From positions 1 through 14,355 of the forward strand of contig CAIQQL010000080.1 in the NCBI GenBank assembly GCA_903873955.1: a stretch of DNA of 14,355 nucleotides, read 5' to 3'. Position 1 is the first letter of the stretch. Each line of letters starts with the position of its first letter. Positions 11,401 to 14,355 of this stretch are shown here, in pieces. The position numbers were made by a program, and so were the translations under genes. Below the pieces are notes generated by a model. That model worked only from the letters and a program-made list of their open reading frames with translations, made no database searches and had not been told where the DNA came from. The DNA comes from an uncultured archaeon (GTDB taxonomy: Archaea > Nanobdellota > Nanobdellia > Pacearchaeales > GW2011-AR1).

Positions 11401-14355
11401 AGAAGAGGTGAAATTTGTGGTGCCTTGCGTATTGTTAGCGAAGAAGTAATAAGAGTATGTACCAACGGAAAGGGCATTGACAATGATCCCATAAAGTCCA
11501 TTCCCTAAACTGTTCATAGGATATACGATGCCACTAAAATTAAGATAGGAAGATGATGCAGATGATGAATTCCAGGAAACATTGAAAGCATAATTTGCGT
11601 TAGAGGTATAGACAGCAGGGGAGGTAGGAGTGGTAAACATAACCCCACTGATTAAATATACTTGTGGTATTGAAGTCACATTAACCAAAAAGCGGGTAGA
11701 GTTAACATTTCCAAACGTGTCATTGACAGTGATATTAAGATAATAAGCTCCAGGTATCAAAGTAGTCCTGTTTTGTAGCAACCCTGCACAGTTGATAGAA
11801 AAGTTAAGTGTATTGTTAACACTATAGCATCCAATACCATTGGCATCTGTTGCATTGATTACATAATTTAATGACTGATTGCTGAAGAGGTATTGTGGAA
11901 TCAAAGCCATAAAAGTAGGAGCGACAGTATTAGGAGTGATATTAGCACTAAGGATCAATGAAGCCCCAGTATAGTTTTGATTATTGGTGACGTTGAACAC
12001 ATAGAGATAAAATCCAGGGGCTAAAGATTCATTCTGACCATTTGTAACTAAGGTTCCATTCCTGAATATCTGCAAATTACCTCCCGAGGTTATTCCTGTG
12101 ACATTGACCCATGCTGGACCCATCAAAGTTATATTTGAGTTGTTGCCATTCAGCCTTGCAGTGATTATTGGAGTTGCTAAATTGACAACAAGAACATCGA
12201 CTTTTGACCCGCTAGAATAATTTTGGCACCCGTTTGTCGAATAATTGTACACATAGGTCCCTGAAGCGAGCAGTGTCGTATCAAAAACATGGGTACCATT
12301 TGCTATTCCTACATCATTCCGAGTAAGATTATAGACGCAACCCCCATCAGAAGGATTGGATGCGTTTCCAATATATGTCGAGAAGTTGCCATAAAGGGCA
12401 GGTGTAACAACACTGCTTGCAAAAGTAGGCGCAGCTTGGGCAAGAACAAACACCGAAGGCGAGGTCATATTGATGAGCCCTTGAGAGTTATTTGCTAAGA
12501 AGCTATAGGAATATGAGTTTGCCCCAAAAGAAGCCAGTACGACTCCATATCGATTACTGCCCAAAGAGGTCAAAGGATAGATTATACTGCTCTGGTTGCT
12601 AGTCAAATTCAGGTATGCATTTAATGCTGAAGAAGAATTCCAGGTGATATTAAAAGTGTATAATAATCCAAAAGAATAGTTCATGGTTGTTGAAGGATTC
12701 ATAGAAAAGTTAGAGTAAATGAGATAAGGGTAGACCTGATTTGTAACATTGACGATAAAGTTGACAACTGTAAAATTGGTATTTCCAGAGGAGTCATTAG
12801 CAAAGAAAAGGAAAGTATAAGCTGCATTTGAAAGATTAAGAAGAATAGGACTTGTATAGGTCGTATTTCTTGTACCATTGAAGAACCATAAGGAAGAAAC
12901 ACCGCCACTATCCTGAGCTGTGAAGTTTACGAGGACTAAAGAAGAGGAGTTATAGTATCCTCCACTGACAGGACTGAAAACCTGCAGGGAAGGGGCCTGA
13001 TAATCGAGAATCTTTGAAGCGTTAACAATTAACATAAAGATGCTACTGTTTCTATTTCCCAAAGTATCATTGACGGTGATGTTGAGGCGGTAGGTTACGT
13101 TGGTAAGTGCAGAACTGTTAGACAGGAAGCCAGTGCGATTGATAGTAAATCGGGAGTCATTGACACTAAATCCTCCGATACCTGAAGGATCTATCGCTGT
13201 CACCTGGAAAGAGAAACTAGAGTTGTCTAGCATATTGACAGGGGCGAAGCTGGAAGTGAATTGAGGGGCGAAGGTGTCTGGGACAGCAGAGGTTGTTACG
13301 AACAGGGTGAAGATGCTGCTGTTCATGTTGCCTAAGGTGTCATTGACGGTGATGTTGAGGCGGTAAGTGACATTCGAGAGCGCAGTATTGTTTCTGAGGA
13401 AACCAGTGCTGTTGAAGACAAAGCGGGTATCATTGACACCAAAGCTACCTATGCCTGAAGGGTCAGTGGCGCTGAATTGATTGCCAAAGCTTTGATTGTC
13501 GAAGATATTGACAGGGGCGAAGCTGGAAGTGAACTGAGGAGGTAAAAGGTCTAAGGTAGAGTTTACTACAAAGCTTATGACTGAAAAGTTCACATTTCCT
13601 ACACTGTCATTAGTATAGAAAATAAATGTATAAGCCGCATTTGAAAGGTTCAAGAAGAGAGGGGAGTTATAACTTACATTCTGTGTGCCATTGAAGAACC
13701 AGAATGAACTAATATTCAGATTATCTGACGCAGTAAAGTTCACAAGTACTAATGGGGCGTTGTAATAACCTCCATTAAGAGGGCTGCTAATGGAAAGATT
13801 AGGAGCAATTAGGTCTATCCTAACTGAGACATTGCGAAGAGTCTCATTATTCCCAGCATAGTCTTGGCTCATGAAGTAGAAGTTCTGATCAACATAAAGG
13901 AAGCCCCCATAATTAAGTGCACTGCCAAATTGAGTTTCATTGAGGCGATAAAGAGAGGTAGGCATCCAGCCATTATACCAGATATATCTACAACCACTAC
14001 CTCCTAAGTCGGTACAATTAAGATAGATATTCACCATCTGATTGGTCCAGGTCCCAGGGACATATGGCTGACTACCTGCAATAAGAGTGATGTTAGTAAC
14101 TGGAGGTATCAAGTCAGACGCAGTGTAGTTGACCACAAAGCTTCTCGTCGTGAAATTGACATTGCCGCTGGTGTCATTGGCGTAGAAGATGAAGTTATAA
14201 TGTCCGTTGGAAAGATTGACTGTCAAAGGTATAGTATAACTGATGTTTCTGGTGCCGTTGAAGAACCAGAGGGAGGAGACTCCGACATTGTCAGTGGCGC
14301 TGAAGTTCACAAGGATGAGAGAAGAGGTGTTGTAATAACTGCCTGCAAGAGGACT
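8467..14355 (-). CDS. Giant repeat-rich cell-surface protein, C-terminally anchored (5' end outside window)
   Basis: At least 1,962 codons. The reading frame is open to the last base of the window, so no true start is present. The protein is very rich in Asn, Ser, Thr and aromatic residues, with a great many N-X-S/T sequons, as expected for a heavily glycosylated archaeal surface or adhesion protein. Order from the N-terminal side: Ig-like A repeats, two cadherin-like B repeats, an A repeat, a C module, a diverged B-like domain, a second C module, more A-type domains, a Pro/Gly linker with 14 Gly, a membrane-proximal beta domain (about 8740-9080), a transmembrane helix at 8530-8604 and a 20-residue Tyr-rich cytoplasmic tail. 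A stretch near 9740-9780 (SDLVIWTYHLSYFAAHE) is a motif I associate with surface proteins of DPANN archaea and candidate-phyla bacteria. Cell-cell contact or attachment is the likely role. The stop overlaps that of the MutS gene. Confidence 0.9.
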   Translation of the reverse strand, partial: SPLAGSYYNTSSLILVNFSATDNVGVSSLWFFNGTRNISYTIPLTVNLSNGHYNFIFYANDTSGNVNFTTRSFVVNYTASDLIPPVTNITLIAGSQPYVPGTWTNQMVNIYLNCTDLGGSGCRYIWYNGWMPTSLYRLNETQFGSALNYGGFLYVDQNFYFMSQDYAGNNETLRNVSVRIDLIAPNLSISSPLNGGYYNAPLVLVNFTASDNLNISSFWFFNGTQNVSYNSPLFLNLSNAAYTFIFYTNDSVGNVNFSVISFVVNSTLDLLPPQFTSSFAPVNIFDNQSFGNQFSATDPSGIGSFGVNDTRFVFNSTGFLRNNTALSNVTYRLNITVNDTLGNMNSSIFTLFVTTSAVPDTFAPQFTSSFAPVNMLDNSSFSFQVTAIDPSGIGGFSVNDSRFTINRTGFLSNSSALTNVTYRLNITVNDTLGNRNSSIFMLIVNASKILDYQAPSLQVFSPVSGGYYNSSSLVLVNFTAQDSGGVSSLWFFNGTRNTTYTSPILLNLSNAAYTFLFFANDSSGNTNFTVVNFIVNVTNQVYPYLIYSNFSMNPSTTMNYSFGLLYTFNITWNSSSALNAYLNLTSNQSSIIYPLTSLGSNRYGVVLASFGANSYSYSFLANNSQGLINMTSPSVFVLAQAAPTFASSVVTPALYGNFSTYIGNASNPSDGGCVYNLTRNDVGIANGTHVFDTTLLASGTYVYNYSTNGCQNYSSGSKVDVLVVNLATPIITARLNGNNSNITLMGPAWVNVTGITSGGNLQIFRNGTLVTNGQNESLAPGFYLYVFNVTNNQNYTGASLILSANITPNTVAPTFMALIPQYLFSNQSLNYVINATDANGIGCYSVNNTLNFSINCAGLLQNRTTLIPGAYYLNITVNDTFGNVNSTRFLVNVTSIPQVYLISGVMFTTPTSPAVYTSNANYAFNVSWNSSSASSSYLNFSGIVYPMNSLGNGLYGIIVNALSVGTYSYYFFANNTQGTTNFTSSQSYIVTPAIPITTGSVSSSITYGGISNYTATESNLGDGGCTYFLIRNGVIIGNGSSVADSSILGASSYTYNYTTFGCQNYSASSEIDTLVVNPAIPNITARLNGNGSNITSLAPYWVSATGNTSGGTLQIFRNGLNLSLGDNASLGVGNYLYQFFVNASQNYTSATVFLNVTLTQSPSLLGLYLNNSANNLTIYEPGVYIPINATLISGEGPIGLYFNGSLFDMGSSPLSDNYYLPRVGYFNVTVAYFDSQNFSASTRTLWVTVNDTFGPSIVVNSPSNTSYAINQLITINFSAQDASNVSSLWFFNGTSNRMFTGSTITLTNLSNGSYTFAFYANDSYNHISNKNVTFSISALPSYAQILNTSNYTLPANITTLILPDGFGSLSLILINGSRALNENISLDLSQVTHSDGNLPSLSTFVVTFIRSNGSLNYSVTFLNNTGISGNNWTGNFALPTLVNISTNISVFRALAGGNVLVVLKVGSTIDLNLTQPAKIVLPGMANKSAAWSENGLLHLITIPCASPTDYSPLSINGFRECFVSSGSDLVIWTYHLSYFAAHEDILPPYVAITSPLPNAALNNPQYSGNYVTVNINLTNSSDTNSLWFFLYNGSSNSSIPALYVNNRSMLLPLSEGYYTINAYANDSAGNVNFTNATFKVDRTAPFPTINSPSAGYFSYEKTINVVITSSDDTKSGWMAIMDMSNNVLVNWSFSGSSYSTTSPEINTNANYTLLVAVTDYAGNTGSYAINFSINHGSSSPPPSSGGGGGGGGGGGGGGNPVNVVEAPSYWVNTLSYDGSSFGPNLPLTLLLGPQQRSMFIIKGAQHGLGVINVTSDYVIVNVSSTPQQAILGIHDSMKFYLEGFYSLQVTLNSIVAGKANITMYYLSDSTNTTAQVPGKVPSSITGTGNNQTAQNVTRQPHILDYLGMGNLSKNLKDAIFILLVVVIVALVVAGLVYYIKILNKEYLSNERYYPKPPRNYKY
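8530..8604 (-). other. C-terminal transmembrane anchor of the surface protein
   Basis: Codes for the 25-residue hydrophobic helix AIFILLVVVIVALVVAGLVY plus YIKIL, followed by the 20-residue tail that ends YYPKPPRNYKY. Single-pass, with the long repeat region outside the cell. Confidence 0.85.
9082..9123 (-). repeat. 14-Gly tract made of a tandem 21-bp duplication
   Basis: The 42 bases coding for 14 consecutive Gly split into two 21-bp units, 9082-9102 and 9103-9123, that differ at one base (20 of 21 identical). The tract sits between a Ser/Pro-rich stretch and the membrane-proximal domain, as a flexible spacer. Confidence 0.85.
10880..12735 (-). repeat. Duplicated C modules of the surface protein
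   Basis: C1 (about 11920-12735) and C2 (about 10880-11650) share the same order: FNITWNSSSA, a GTYSYYFFAN-type strand, a DGGC...GCQNYS segment with a Cys pair, then NITARLNGN and GGTLQIFRNG. Matching anchors are 1056-1068 bp apart. C1 is followed by a diverged B-like domain (about 11665-11920) that C2 lacks. Confidence 0.75.
12994..13539 (-). repeat. Tandem pair of 91-residue cadherin-like B repeats
   Basis: Two units, 13267-13539 and 12994-13266, exactly 273 bp apart. Both start PQFTSSFAPVN and contain DPSGIG.F.VND.RF..N.TGFL followed by NVTYRLNITVNDTLGN. They stay close at DNA level, including a shared 26-base stretch at about 13067 and 13340, so the duplication or a gene-conversion event is recent. 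Confidence 0.85.

Larger units (their letters stand above)
9160..14355 (-). repeat. A-type Ig-like repeats of the surface protein (dispersed)
   Basis: Copies start, reading leftward, at about 14355, 13785, 12975, 10575, 9696 and, more diverged, 9420. Each is about 75-85 residues: SP..GGYYN, then VNFTA.D, SLWFFNGT, then LNLSN..YTF..YANDSSGN.NFT. The SLWFFNGT core and the YANDS turn are the best-kept parts. Confidence 0.8.

Noticed and set aside
14308..14310. GTG at 14310 as the start of the surface protein
   Set aside because: It lies within an A repeat (LVNFSATDN), and the 15 codons upstream to the window edge code for the normal start of that repeat (SPLAGSYYNTSSLIL). The gene continues beyond the window.
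1..14355. CRISPR array, insertion sequence or phage genes
   Set aside because: No regularly spaced short repeats, transposase, integrase or terminal inverted repeats were seen. The only repeats are those of the surface-protein domains.

Overview
The window looks archaeal, most likely from a DPANN-type lineage (Woesearchaeota/Pacearchaeota-like). The evidence is: TTTAAATA-type TATA boxes about 25 or 40 bp ahead of start codons with little Shine-Dalgarno sequence; an AbrB-PhoU fusion regulator; an Sfm1/DUF431-type SPOUT methyltransferase, a family of archaea and eukaryotes; a short MutS-family ATPase; and a giant Asn/Ser/Thr-rich Ig-like surface protein with a C-terminal membrane anchor. The lineage is inferred from gene content only.

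Left part (1-4094): two divergent gene clusters leave a 119-bp promoter region at 1110-1228. The leftward cluster runs: 86-aa protein, 55-aa AbrB-like protein, 168-aa beta-rich (barrel-like) protein, possible 25-aa peptide, then the start of a CheY-like response regulator cut by the window edge. The rightward cluster runs: 61-aa AbrB-like protein (a paralog of the 55-aa one), 147-aa helical unknown, then a 749-aa transmembrane Ser/Thr protein kinase with a C-terminal extracytoplasmic part. Each promoter has a TATA box about 40 bp from its start codon and a perfect 19-bp dyad (8-3-8) between TATA box and start codon. The arrangement suggests a divergently controlled signalling locus: small swapped-hairpin regulators, a membrane kinase, a response regulator and an exported-looking beta protein.

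Middle part (4032-6560): an AbrB-PhoU regulator, leftward and overlapping the kinase tail by 63 bp. Divergent from it is a 262-aa secreted beta-barrel-like protein with a signal peptide, a terminal Phe and a structured 50-nt hairpin in its leader, followed by the SPOUT methyltransferase.

Right part (6734-14355): a MutS-family ATPase without a mismatch-recognition domain. Convergent with it, sharing a TTAA at the two stop codons, is a surface protein of more than 1,960 residues built of three repeat families, with a 14-Gly linker, a conserved membrane-proximal domain and a C-terminal transmembrane anchor. Its N-terminus lies outside the window.

The most unusual points are the matched divergent operators beside paralogous AbrB-like genes, the transmembrane kinase with an altered DFG motif, and two porin-like beta proteins in an archaeal setting.
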